From: Candidatus Coatesiibacteriota bacterium
Lineage (GTDB): Bacteria > RBG-13-66-14
DNA: 12,962 nucleotides
Assembly: GCA_030631385.1 (NCBI GenBank)
Contig: DAOVLG010000014.1
Span: 1-12,962, forward strand
Direction of reading: 5' to 3'
Shown here: piece after piece, positions 6,386-12,378 of the stretch
Layout: the number at the start of each line of letters is the position of its first letter
How positions within the stretch are numbered: position 1 is the first letter of the stretch
Position numbers and translations under genes: made by a program
The notes under the pieces: model-generated
The model's input: only the letters and a program-made list of their open reading frames with translations
What the model was told of the DNA's origin: nothing
The model's database searches: none

Positions 6386-7852
6386 GTGGTCCGCAGAGAG
6401 AACATCGTCCTGGACGCCCCGCACCTGAACGGAAACATCGTCCGTCTGGCGCTGCCCGCCGTGGGGGAGATGCTCCTCCACACCCTGGTCGGCGTGATAG
6501 ACACGATCATGATCGGCCAGGCGCTGGGTAAGGAAGGCGTGGCCGCCGTGGCCCTGGGCGGCGGGGTGGTGTGGCCGTTGCTCTTCCTGTTGACCAGCGT
6601 GGGGGTGGGCTCCACGGCGGTGGTGGCTCGGCTGTGGGGTCAGCGGAATTACGACGATGCGCGCTTCATCGGCGGCCAGTCCATGCTGATCGCCGGAGGG
6701 TTCGGCCTCTTTATCACCGCGACCAGCGTCTTCCTGCTACCCGTTCTGCTATCCATTTACCACGCCGAGCCGGGGGTGATGACCAACGCCAACGCCTACG
6801 TCCGTATCCTGGGCCTGGCCGGGCTGCCCTGGGTGATTACCATGGTCGGGTCCGCGGTGATGCGCGGCTTCGGCGACAACGTCCGGCCCCTCATCATCAC
6901 CCTGATCGCGAATATACTCAACATCGCCCTGAACTACGCCCTCATCTACGGCCTGGGGCCCATCGAGCCGATGGGGGTCCGGGGGGCGGCCCTCGGCACC
7001 GCGCTCTCCATGACCGTCGCCGGGATCGCCACCCTGGTCATCCTCTACGCTGGATTTTCCAAGGCCAGGCTCAGGGTAAGTGAAACGGTCCGTCCCGATT
7101 GGTCCGCCATCCGCCGCATATTCCACGTGGGCACCCCGGCCATGCTCGAACAGGGGGTGTTCCGGATCGGACACATCGTCTCGGTCTGGATCGTGAGCCA
7201 GCTCGGAACGGTGGCCCTGGCGGCCAACATGGTTTGCATGCATGTGGAGAGCCTCTCGTTCATGCCCGGCTGGGGGTTGGCCATCGCCTCCACGACCCTG
7301 GTGGGTCAGTATCTGGGGGCGGGGGAGCCCGAGCTGGCCGAGAGAGCCGGCCGGCGCTCGGCGTTCTACGCCATGATTCTCATGGGGGTCATGGGGGTGG
7401 TCTTCGCCCTTTTTGCCGAGGACCTGGTCGGTGTGTTCATCAAAGAGGGCGCATCCGGGGTCAAGCTTTTGGGGGAGGGCGCGGCGCCCTTCGTACACAC
7501 CGGGGAGGGTTGGTTCGAGAAGATCCCCGCCCTCTTCCCCCCGGCGCCTCTGGGACGGGTGGTGCCGATCGGGGCGGTGCTCATCACCATCGCCGCTCTG
7601 GAGCAGCCGGCCCTGGCCGTAATGATGACGATGATGGGCGGTCTGCGCGGGGCCGGTGATACCCGCTGGACGTTGGCCCTGGCCGCCATCACTTTCTGGG
7701 GTCTGCGGATTCCCCTGGCCCTTCTGGCCGTGTTCGTCTTTAAATGGGGGATCATCGGGTACTGGTCCGTGGCCGTATTTGGGTTTTACGTGCGCGCCGG
7801 ATTGGCGTACTGGCGTTTCTCGGGCGGCAAGTGGAAGCTGCTGAAGGTATGA
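6386..7852 (+). CDS. MATE family multidrug/polyspecific efflux transporter
   Basis: The 488-residue inner-membrane protein has the twelve-helix pattern of the MATE family, which exports cations, drugs or metabolites by Na+ or H+ antiport. The N-terminal half has LNGNIVRLALPAVGEMLLHTLVGVIDTIMIG (14-44), STAVVARLWGQRNYDDA and MRGFGDNVRPL. The C-terminal half repeats it: RIFHVGTPAMLEQ (244-256), STTLVGQYLGAGEPELA and GGLRGAGDTRW (418-428). A segment of about 30 residues (364-393, with HTGEGWFEKIPALFPPAPLGR) seems inserted before the helix that carries LRGAGDT, where relatives have a short loop. The start is GTG 6386; the nearby ATG at 6373 is out of frame and no good Shine-Dalgarno sequence is visible. 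The stop overlaps the glycosyltransferase ATG by four bases. The substrate cannot be told from sequence. Confidence 0.93.
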   Translation: MVRRENIVLDAPHLNGNIVRLALPAVGEMLLHTLVGVIDTIMIGQALGKEGVAAVALGGGVVWPLLFLLTSVGVGSTAVVARLWGQRNYDDARFIGGQSMLIAGGFGLFITATSVFLLPVLLSIYHAEPGVMTNANAYVRILGLAGLPWVITMVGSAVMRGFGDNVRPLIITLIANILNIALNYALIYGLGPIEPMGVRGAALGTALSMTVAGIATLVILYAGFSKARLRVSETVRPDWSAIRRIFHVGTPAMLEQGVFRIGHIVSVWIVSQLGTVALAANMVCMHVESLSFMPGWGLAIASTTLVGQYLGAGEPELAERAGRRSAFYAMILMGVMGVVFALFAEDLVGVFIKEGASGVKLLGEGAAPFVHTGEGWFEKIPALFPPAPLGRVVPIGAVLITIAALEQPALAVMMTMMGGLRGAGDTRWTLALAAITFWGLRIPLALLAVFVFKWGIIGYWSVAVFGFYVRAGLAYWRFSGGKWKLLKV

Positions 7853-8787
7853 GGGTCTGCGGTTTCAGCTTCGTCCGGAACGCCCTGGTGAACGACTACC
7901 CCGTCGTGGAGGCGGTGCGGAGCGTCCTGCCGCTGTGCGACGAGTTCCAGTTGGTGGTCGCCGATTCCACCGATGGCACGCTGGATTATCTCGAGGGTGA
8001 GCTGGACGACCCTCGGGTCTTGATTACCACGGCGCCCTGGGACGAGTCGCTGCGTACCGGGGGCAGGATTCTGGCACGATTGACAAACGTGGCCTTGGAA
8101 CGTGCTGAGGGTGATTGGGGGGTTTACATCCAGGCCGACGAGGCGATCCACGAGCGCTACCACCCGGCAATCCGGTCCTGCATGGAGCATTACCTCGAAG
8201 ATGACCGGGTCCAGGGGCTCCTCTTCCGCTTCCGCCACTTCTACGGCGGTTACCGCACCATCCATACCGGACGCAAGTGGTACCGGCGCGAGGTGCGGGT
8301 GATCCACCTCGGGATCGGCCTGAGGTCCTGGGGCGACGCCATGGGCTTCCGCTTCCCCGACGGTGGCAAACCGGGGGTGGTCTGGGCCGCCGACGCCGAG
8401 GTATTCCACTACGGCTGGGCGCGCACGGAGGAGACCTTCCGGGTGAAACAGAAGAGCTTCACCCGGCTCTACGTGCCCGACGACTCCGAGCTCGGGGACC
8501 ATCTCACCCAGCCCGGCGAACCGGTCTACCGTAACTCACGCTACATCGTCCCCTTCACCGGGACACACCCGGCGCCGATGCTGCCCCGGATAGCCGTTGC
8601 CGGCGGGCCTGACCGGTTGGGAGGACCGTTAACCGACTCGCCGGGAAGGAGGCTGCTGGAGTGGGTGGAGCGCCGTCTGCGGGTGCGCTTCGGCGAGCCT
8701 CGTAACTTCCGCCTGTTGGGCGGTAAAAGAGGTCTCCCGGGTTACCCGGCGGGCCCCCTGCCCTTCGATTCCCCGCCGACGGTTTAA
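7849..8787 (+). CDS. GT2-like (GT-A fold) glycosyltransferase
   Basis: The 312-residue protein has no signal peptide or membrane helix and is probably cytosolic or peripheral at the inner membrane. It resembles a GT2-like group with FVRNALVNDYPVVEAVRSVLPLCDEF (8-33), VVADSTDGT (36-44), the acidic motif YIQADEAIHE (93-102) at the place of the DxD metal site, FRFRHFYGGY, WYRREVRVI, SWGDAMGFRFP and HYGWARTEETFRVKQ (187-201). This group usually transfers sugars to envelope polysaccharides or lipids; donor and acceptor are unknown. The last 60 residues are Gly/Pro/Arg-rich and may be disordered. ATG 7849 overlaps the MATE stop (ATGA), giving translational coupling and suggesting a shared role. A hairpin repeat begins two bases after the stop. 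Confidence 0.88.
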   Translation: MRVCGFSFVRNALVNDYPVVEAVRSVLPLCDEFQLVVADSTDGTLDYLEGELDDPRVLITTAPWDESLRTGGRILARLTNVALERAEGDWGVYIQADEAIHERYHPAIRSCMEHYLEDDRVQGLLFRFRHFYGGYRTIHTGRKWYRREVRVIHLGIGLRSWGDAMGFRFPDGGKPGVVWAADAEVFHYGWARTEETFRVKQKSFTRLYVPDDSELGDHLTQPGEPVYRNSRYIVPFTGTHPAPMLPRIAVAGGPDRLGGPLTDSPGRRLLEWVERRLRVRFGEPRNFRLLGGKRGLPGYPAGPLPFDSPPTV

Positions 8788-8789
8788 TC

Positions 8790-8819
8790 GCCCGGTCGCC
8801 CCCAGAAGGGCGACGCTAC
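8790..8819 (-). repeat. Hairpin repeat A2 (GTCGCCC/GGGCGAC)
   Basis: GTCGCCC (8795-8801) pairs with GGGCGAC (8808-8814) around six bases, ending GCTAC. The 30-base unit matches A3 at 8876-8905 at 27 positions, differing only in the loop. Read on the minus strand it begins GTAG like A0 and A1, so it may be a diverged member of that family. There is no T-run, so it is a poor terminator for the glycosyltransferase gene. Confidence 0.75.
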
Positions 8820-8857
8820 GCAACCCCGCCTTAATGATACGATCAACCGACGTAATG

Positions 8858-8905
8858 CGTGGGCTCTATAGCCCCGCCCGGTCGCCCGTGGAAGGGCGAC
8901 GCTAC
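8858..8905 (-). repeat. Compound hairpin repeat B2-A3
   Basis: B2 is GGGCT (8861-8865) and AGCCC (8870-8874) around CTAT. A3 follows at once, with GTCGCCC (8881-8887) and GGGCGAC (8894-8900) around GTGGAA, ending GCTAC. On the minus strand the order is GTAG hairpin A then GGGC hairpin B, the same order as A1-B1 on the plus strand near 5987-6051. Confidence 0.65.
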
Positions 8906-9282
8906 ATTGCCCACAGCCCATACCTCACAATATCAACACTATACGCGGTCTGTAAAACAAACCACATCTGTAACCCGTTGATAATACAATGCATAACTCT
9001 AACTCCTTGATATTTATACCGAACATTTGTTCGCCATGTTTAAGTGTTGTAATATCAGTCTGTTGTGCACATTCTCAACCCCGGCGATCCAGCCATTGTG
9101 GATAAATAAACGGTCCGCAGAATCGGTTGTTCGGTCTTTTGGTGTTATAAAATCATAAGTATCGTGTAACACGATGATATTAAACAGCTTACTCACAACA
9201 CAGTAAGTCTTTGTATTTCAAGAGGATACGGCACGAAAAAATATCGTTTGTTATTGATTAGTTTAATAAACTGGACTGTACT
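8906..9282. other. AT-rich non-coding stretch between convergent units
   Basis: No convincing gene is present: the longest open frame is a 60-codon minus-strand run without ribosome site or recognisable sequence. Composition is markedly more AT-rich than the coding parts. It contains a LexA-like box at 9020-9033 and the palindrome ATCGTGT-A-ACACGAT at 9161-9175. It could be an old insertion, a decayed gene, or carry an unannotated RNA. Confidence 0.5.
9020..9033. promoter_or_regulatory. LexA/DinR-like palindrome
   Basis: CGAAC-ATTT-GTTCG fits the Gram-positive-type SOS box (CGAAC N4 GTTCG). No gene start lies within a sensible distance on either strand, so a working operator is doubtful. Confidence 0.25.
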
Positions 9283-9312
9283 AAAAACCGGTATGTGAAA
9301 CATACCGTTTTT
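9283..9312. terminator. Bidirectional terminator downstream of the parAB/bactofilin cluster
   Basis: CGGTATGT (9289-9296) pairs with ACATACCG (9300-9307) around GAA, with AAAAA before and TTTTT after. On the minus strand the T-run follows the stem 23 bases past the stop of the barrel protein at 9335, so it ends that transcript. It would also stop plus-strand readthrough. Confidence 0.9.
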
Positions 9313-9334
9313 CGCTCGTATCCGCCGGTGGCTT

Positions 9335-9853
9335 TTAGAGGTAGTAGAGGTTCAGATAGATGAAGCCTTTCACGTCGGGTTCCAGTCCTTCTCGGCCCAG
9401 GGGGAAGGCGATGGGCACCTCGAGGTGGATTGAGAACCAGTCGGTGAATCGCGCGGTTATCCCAGGCTCGAAGGTGATGGAAAAAACGCCCTCGGGCCCC
9501 GTACCCTCACCCGAGGTCAGGACGTCCCAGGGTGCCTGGTGGTACTCGGCGCCCAGGAATACGGTTATGTAGAAGTTTTGCCGGGTGAAGTTGGAGCGCC
9601 ACCCCGAGAGGATGCCGAGCCGCGGATTCCAGTCCTCGTGGATCGAGGAGTAGAGATAGGACGCGCGTCCGCCGACGTAGAACCAGTGGTCGTAGTAACC
9701 TAAGTCCAGGCGGGGGCCGATGTTGAGATAGCCTAGTAAGGCCGGGGCGACGTTGAGGTTCACCCCCCCCTTCACCTCGAGCCCGTTCCTTCTACCCGCC
9801 GTCAGGGGCGACAGAAGAGCCAGGGCAACCAAACCGACTAGTATTCTTCGCAT
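9335..9853 (-). CDS. Small outer-membrane beta-barrel-like protein
   Basis: The 172-residue protein has a signal peptide (MRRILVGLVALALLSPLTAG) and then alternating aromatic/hydrophobic strands of a small barrel: LGYLNIGPRLDLGYYDHWFYVGGRASYLYSS, FYITVFLGAEY, FSITFEPGITARFTDWFSIHLEVPIAF and a C-terminal strand FIYLNLYYL ending in an aromatic-rich run, as expected for BAM-inserted proteins. No specific family is recognised and the function is unknown. GGTGAG lies just upstream of the ATG. It is last in the minus-strand run, 67 bases after the bactofilin gene, and is followed by a strong terminator; cotranscription with the M23 and bactofilin genes is likely but not certain. Confidence 0.8.
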   Translation of the reverse strand: MRRILVGLVALALLSPLTAGRRNGLEVKGGVNLNVAPALLGYLNIGPRLDLGYYDHWFYVGGRASYLYSSIHEDWNPRLGILSGWRSNFTRQNFYITVFLGAEYHQAPWDVLTSGEGTGPEGVFSITFEPGITARFTDWFSIHLEVPIAFPLGREGLEPDVKGFIYLNLYYL

Positions 9854-9920
9854 CCCTCACCACCGGATGGCACGTGGAACCGCCGTCTTTCCGGTTTTCT
9901 TTATTGGGGTTGGCTGTTCG

Positions 9921-10415
9921 CTACCTCTTCTCTTCGGGGGGCTTGTGGGGGAACTTCGATTCGGGCTTGGTGTCGGCCTTTACCTCGGATTTGGCCTTCT
10001 GTTCGCCGCGTCCGCCCGACTTCCACAGGTCTCCCAACGCGGTAAGGCGATTCTTGTACCCCTCGGACTTACCCATGTCTATGAAGCCGTGAAAGATCGC
10101 CTTCTCCGCGATGGTGAGCGACTCGGTGCGCACGTCACCGATGATCTCCGCGGTCTCCTCGATCTCGGCGGACATCGGCGAGATGAGGTTGCCGTGGATC
10201 TTCCCACCGATGACGCTGCGGTTGGCCTCTATCTCGGCGGTAACCTCGGCGGAGCGGCCCACGTAGAAAGCATCGCACTTGATGGTGCCCTTGAAGATGC
10301 CGTCTATGCGCAGACTGCCCTGAACCGCGATGTTACCCTCGAAGATCGTGCCCTCACCGACGATGGAGTGCACGCCGGAGGATCCGCGGTCGTACCTTTT
10401 CTCTTCCTTGGCCAT
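9921..10415 (-). CDS. Bactofilin family cytoskeletal protein
   Basis: Bactofilins polymerise without nucleotide into membrane-associated filaments that scaffold wall enzymes and other complexes. This 164-residue protein has the right-handed beta-helix core at about 17-115: SIVGEGTIFEGNIAVQGSLRIDGIFKGTI, then VGRSAEVTAEIEANRSVIGGKIHGNL and AEIIGDVRTESLTIAEKAIFHG. The N-terminal tail is short and charged (MAKEEKRYDRG), and the C-terminal tail (130-164) is Lys/Pro/Glu-rich and probably disordered, both typical. GAGG lies six bases before the ATG. It begins 39 bases after the M23 peptidase stop; this pairing recurs widely (for example H. pylori ccmA with csd1) and implies that the bactofilin positions or controls the hydrolase. 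Confidence 0.95.
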   Translation of the reverse strand: MAKEEKRYDRGSSGVHSIVGEGTIFEGNIAVQGSLRIDGIFKGTIKCDAFYVGRSAEVTAEIEANRSVIGGKIHGNLISPMSAEIEETAEIIGDVRTESLTIAEKAIFHGFIDMGKSEGYKNRLTALGDLWKSGGRGEQKAKSEVKADTKPESKFPHKPPEEKR

Positions 10416-10454
10416 CAGACCTCGCTTTACTAGGATGGCTGTCGTTGGTGTTTG

Positions 10455-11345
10455 TTATTCCTCTAAAAACGGCGCCGGATCAATGGGGACGTCGTCACGC
10501 CGGATCTCGTAGTGCAGGTGGGGGCTGGTGCTGGCGCCGGTGTTGCCGGAGAGGGCGATGCGCTGTCCCCTTTCGACCGTGTCGCCGACCCTGACGAAGA
10601 GTTTGGAGTTATGCCCGTAGATGGTGGAGTAGCCTGAGTCGTGGCTGATGACCACCTTCATGCCGAAGTGCCTGTCCTCACCGGCGTAGACCACCACACC
10701 GGCGGCGGTGGTGGTGACGGGCCTGCCCTCGTCGCAAGCGATGTCGATGCCGGAGTGCTTCGAGTCCCCGGCGGGAATGAAGCCCCGGGTAATCCAGCCA
10801 CGGAGCGGCCATCCCTTGGGTGTGGAAAGTCCTCGAGCCGCCGTGGAAGCGACGTAGGCCGCCAGCTCGCCGGTCCTTCCCGCAGAAGGGCCGGTCGGGA
10901 TGTGGGTTGTCGCTTCTCCGGTCAGTTCGGTCGCTTCGGGCTCCTCGCCCGGCACGTAGGGCGCCGCCGAGGTGAGGATCCTCTCCGCTTCGGCACGCCG
11001 TTCCTCGGCCAGATCGATCCCCAGCATGACGCGCAGACGGCCGATGATCTCCTCACCGGCGGTTACCTCTCGCTCCAGTTCCTCGACCAGGGACAGCTCC
11101 TCCCGGAGCTGTTCGTTCTCCACACGCAGGCGTTTCAACTCGACGATGTTGAACTGGTCCATCCCCAGGGTTATCCCGAAGGATAGAAGGACGGTGATGA
11201 CAATCGCGGCGAGGGCGACCAGGGTCACCAAGGAGGCGCCAATTATTACGGCGTTCCTCTTGAATCTGGTGAACCGGTATAGCCTGGGCCTGCCCGTTGA
11301 GCGGGGGACGATGTGAATTTCCCACTCTGGTTGCTTCTTGCCCAT
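10455..11345 (-). CDS. Membrane-anchored M23 (LytM/lysostaphin-type) metallopeptidase
   Basis: M23 enzymes cut peptide cross-links of peptidoglycan in the periplasm. The 296 residues run: a basic cytosolic tail (1-31, rich in Arg/Lys), one transmembrane helix (32-58), a periplasmic coiled coil (64-125, VELKRLRVENEQLREELSLVEELE), a low-complexity linker (130-170) and the M23 domain (178-292). Zinc ligands are His197 and Asp201 in HSGID and His278 in HLHYEI; His245 (YGH) and His276 complete the active site, so it should be catalytic, unlike degenerate EnvC/NlpD types. ATG 11345 is chosen; the only longer start is a TTG at 11414 inside a palindromic repeat. No Shine-Dalgarno sequence is seen. 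The following bactofilin gene suggests a cell-shape or division role. Confidence 0.93.
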   Translation of the reverse strand: MGKKQPEWEIHIVPRSTGRPRLYRFTRFKRNAVIIGASLVTLVALAAIVITVLLSFGITLGMDQFNIVELKRLRVENEQLREELSLVEELEREVTAGEEIIGRLRVMLGIDLAEERRAEAERILTSAAPYVPGEEPEATELTGEATTHIPTGPSAGRTGELAAYVASTAARGLSTPKGWPLRGWITRGFIPAGDSKHSGIDIACDEGRPVTTTAAGVVVYAGEDRHFGMKVVISHDSGYSTIYGHNSKLFVRVGDTVERGQRIALSGNTGASTSPHLHYEIRRDDVPIDPAPFLEE

Positions 11346-11371
11346 GGGGATAAGTGCGATCGGCTGCGCCG

Positions 11372-11400
11372 AATATCTACGTTTTAACTCAGCGAGGCAA
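11372..11400 (-). promoter_or_regulatory. Candidate promoter of the M23-bactofilin-barrel genes
   Basis: On the minus strand, TTGCCT (11400-11395), a 17-bp spacer and GATATT (11377-11372) each match four of six consensus bases. The start would be near 11365, 20 bases before ATG 11345. It would let these genes be expressed apart from parAB. Confidence 0.4.
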
Positions 11401-11410
11401 GGGGGTTGAG

Positions 11411-11432
11411 ACAAGGGGTTTAAACCCCTTGT
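11411..11432. repeat. ACAAGGGGTT palindrome, family C, copy C2
   Basis: The arm ACAAGGGGTT (11411-11420), centre TA and arm AACCCCTTGT (11423-11432) make a perfect 22-bp palindrome between parB and the M23 gene. The transcript would form a strong hairpin, but no T-run follows on the minus strand, so it is not a canonical terminator; it could attenuate or mark a processing site. Confidence 0.88.
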
Positions 11433-11454
11433 TTAACGATGACTGTGGTTCACC

Positions 11455-12378
11455 CTAGCCGGATGAGCGGCCGGTCAGCTTTTCGATGATCCCGGCCAGC
11501 TCGTCGGGGGAGTAGTACTCGATGATGATCCGGCCCCGGCCGGATTGGAGGTGCCTGATCTTCACCTGCGTGCCGATCCGGCGCATCAACTCCTCCTCGA
11601 AGAGGACGAGGTTTGGATCGCGAACCGTCTCGGGCCTGGGCAAGGTGTTCAAACCCCTTGTTTCAGACTGTGTTTCCGGCAGGGGCCTGGCCGCGAGAGT
11701 CTTCCGGCCGGCGATGAGCGTCTCCAATTCCCGGACGGTCAAGCCTTTCTCCGCCGCCAGCTCGCCCAAGGTCTGGGCCATCTCGGGCGCCTCGACTACG
11801 GTAAGCGCCCGGCCGTGGGCCGGGGTCAGCAGCCCCGCATCCAGAAGTTCCTTAATCTTTTCGGGGAGCTTCAGCAGTCGCAGGGTGTTGGAAACGCGCT
11901 CCCGGGATACGCCGAGCGTTCTCCCCAGCTCCCTCTGAGTGAAGCCGAACCGCTCGATTAGGTCCCTGAGGCCCCGGGCCAGCTCGATGGGGCGAAGGTC
12001 CTCCCGCTGTAAGTTCTCCAGAAGGGCCAGGGTGAGCGCCTCGGAGTCCTCCACCGGGCGGACGATGACGGGGACGCTATCTAATCCGGCCAGCTTGGCT
12101 GCGCGCAACCGCCGTTCCCCGGCGATGACCTCGTACCGACCCTCATCACCGGGCTTGGGACGGACGAGGAGCGGTTGGAGGAGCCCCTTGGATCGAATGG
12201 AGTCGGCCAGGTCGGCGAGCGATTTTTCGGGGAAGCTCCTCCGGGGCTGGAAGGGGTTCGCCTCGATCAGCTTGACTTCGATCTCACCCTCGTGCGGCAC
12301 CGGTGTTTCGTTGGCCAGGTCGCCGATCAGGCTGTCCAGGCCCCGAGCCAGTCCGCGCCTGGGTTTCCGAGCGCTCAT
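11455..12378 (-). CDS. parB: Chromosome-partitioning protein ParB
   Basis: ParB binds parS, loads and slides as a CTP-dependent clamp, and is moved by ParA. The 307 residues show the basic N-terminus that stimulates ParA (KPRRGLARGLDSLIGD, 5-20), the CTP-binding motifs NPFQPR (41-46), GERRLRAAKLAG (87-98) and ENLQREDLRPIE (121-132), a helix-turn-helix (144-170, FTQRELGRTLGVSRERVSNTLRLLKLP), HGRAL (188-192), a variable linker (about 225-255), and a C-terminal dimerisation domain (256-305). The linker contains SETRGLNTLP (238-247), encoded by a degenerate copy of the family C palindrome. ATG 12378 overlaps the parA stop by four bases (ATGA), so the two are translationally coupled. No full parS site is seen in the window. 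Confidence 0.96.
   Translation of the reverse strand: MSARKPRRGLARGLDSLIGDLANETPVPHEGEIEVKLIEANPFQPRRSFPEKSLADLADSIRSKGLLQPLLVRPKPGDEGRYEVIAGERRLRAAKLAGLDSVPVIVRPVEDSEALTLALLENLQREDLRPIELARGLRDLIERFGFTQRELGRTLGVSRERVSNTLRLLKLPEKIKELLDAGLLTPAHGRALTVVEAPEMAQTLGELAAEKGLTVRELETLIAGRKTLAARPLPETQSETRGLNTLPRPETVRDPNLVLFEEELMRRIGTQVKIRHLQSGRGRIIIEYYSPDELAGIIEKLTGRSSG
11640..11661. repeat. Degenerate family C palindrome (C3) inside the parB frame
   Basis: This stretch matches C2 at 19 of 22 positions; one arm, AACCCCTTGT (11652-11661), is intact and the other is changed to CAAGGTGTT. It is read in frame, without stop, as ETRGLNTL in the ParB linker. Confidence 0.75.

Noticed and set aside
6749..7498. 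Long open frame on the minus strand opposite the MATE gene
   Set aside because: The composition (Gly/His/Pro/Arg/Asp-rich) is that of an antisense shadow, and the plus strand encodes a clear transporter.
9014..9196. 60-codon open frame on the minus strand in the AT-rich stretch
   Set aside because: It has no ribosome site or recognisable protein features, and such a length is expected by chance in low-GC sequence.
9865..9879. Possible parS site (GGCACGTGGAACC)
   Set aside because: Only one half resembles the GTTCCACGTGGAAC or TGTTTCACGTGAAACA consensus; the other half does not match, so it is likely chance. A similar half-match near 7125 lies inside the MATE gene.
11346..11414. N-terminal extension of the M23 peptidase to a TTG at 11414
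   Set aside because: The extension starts inside the family C palindrome, crosses the candidate promoter and adds residues unlike the rest of the protein.
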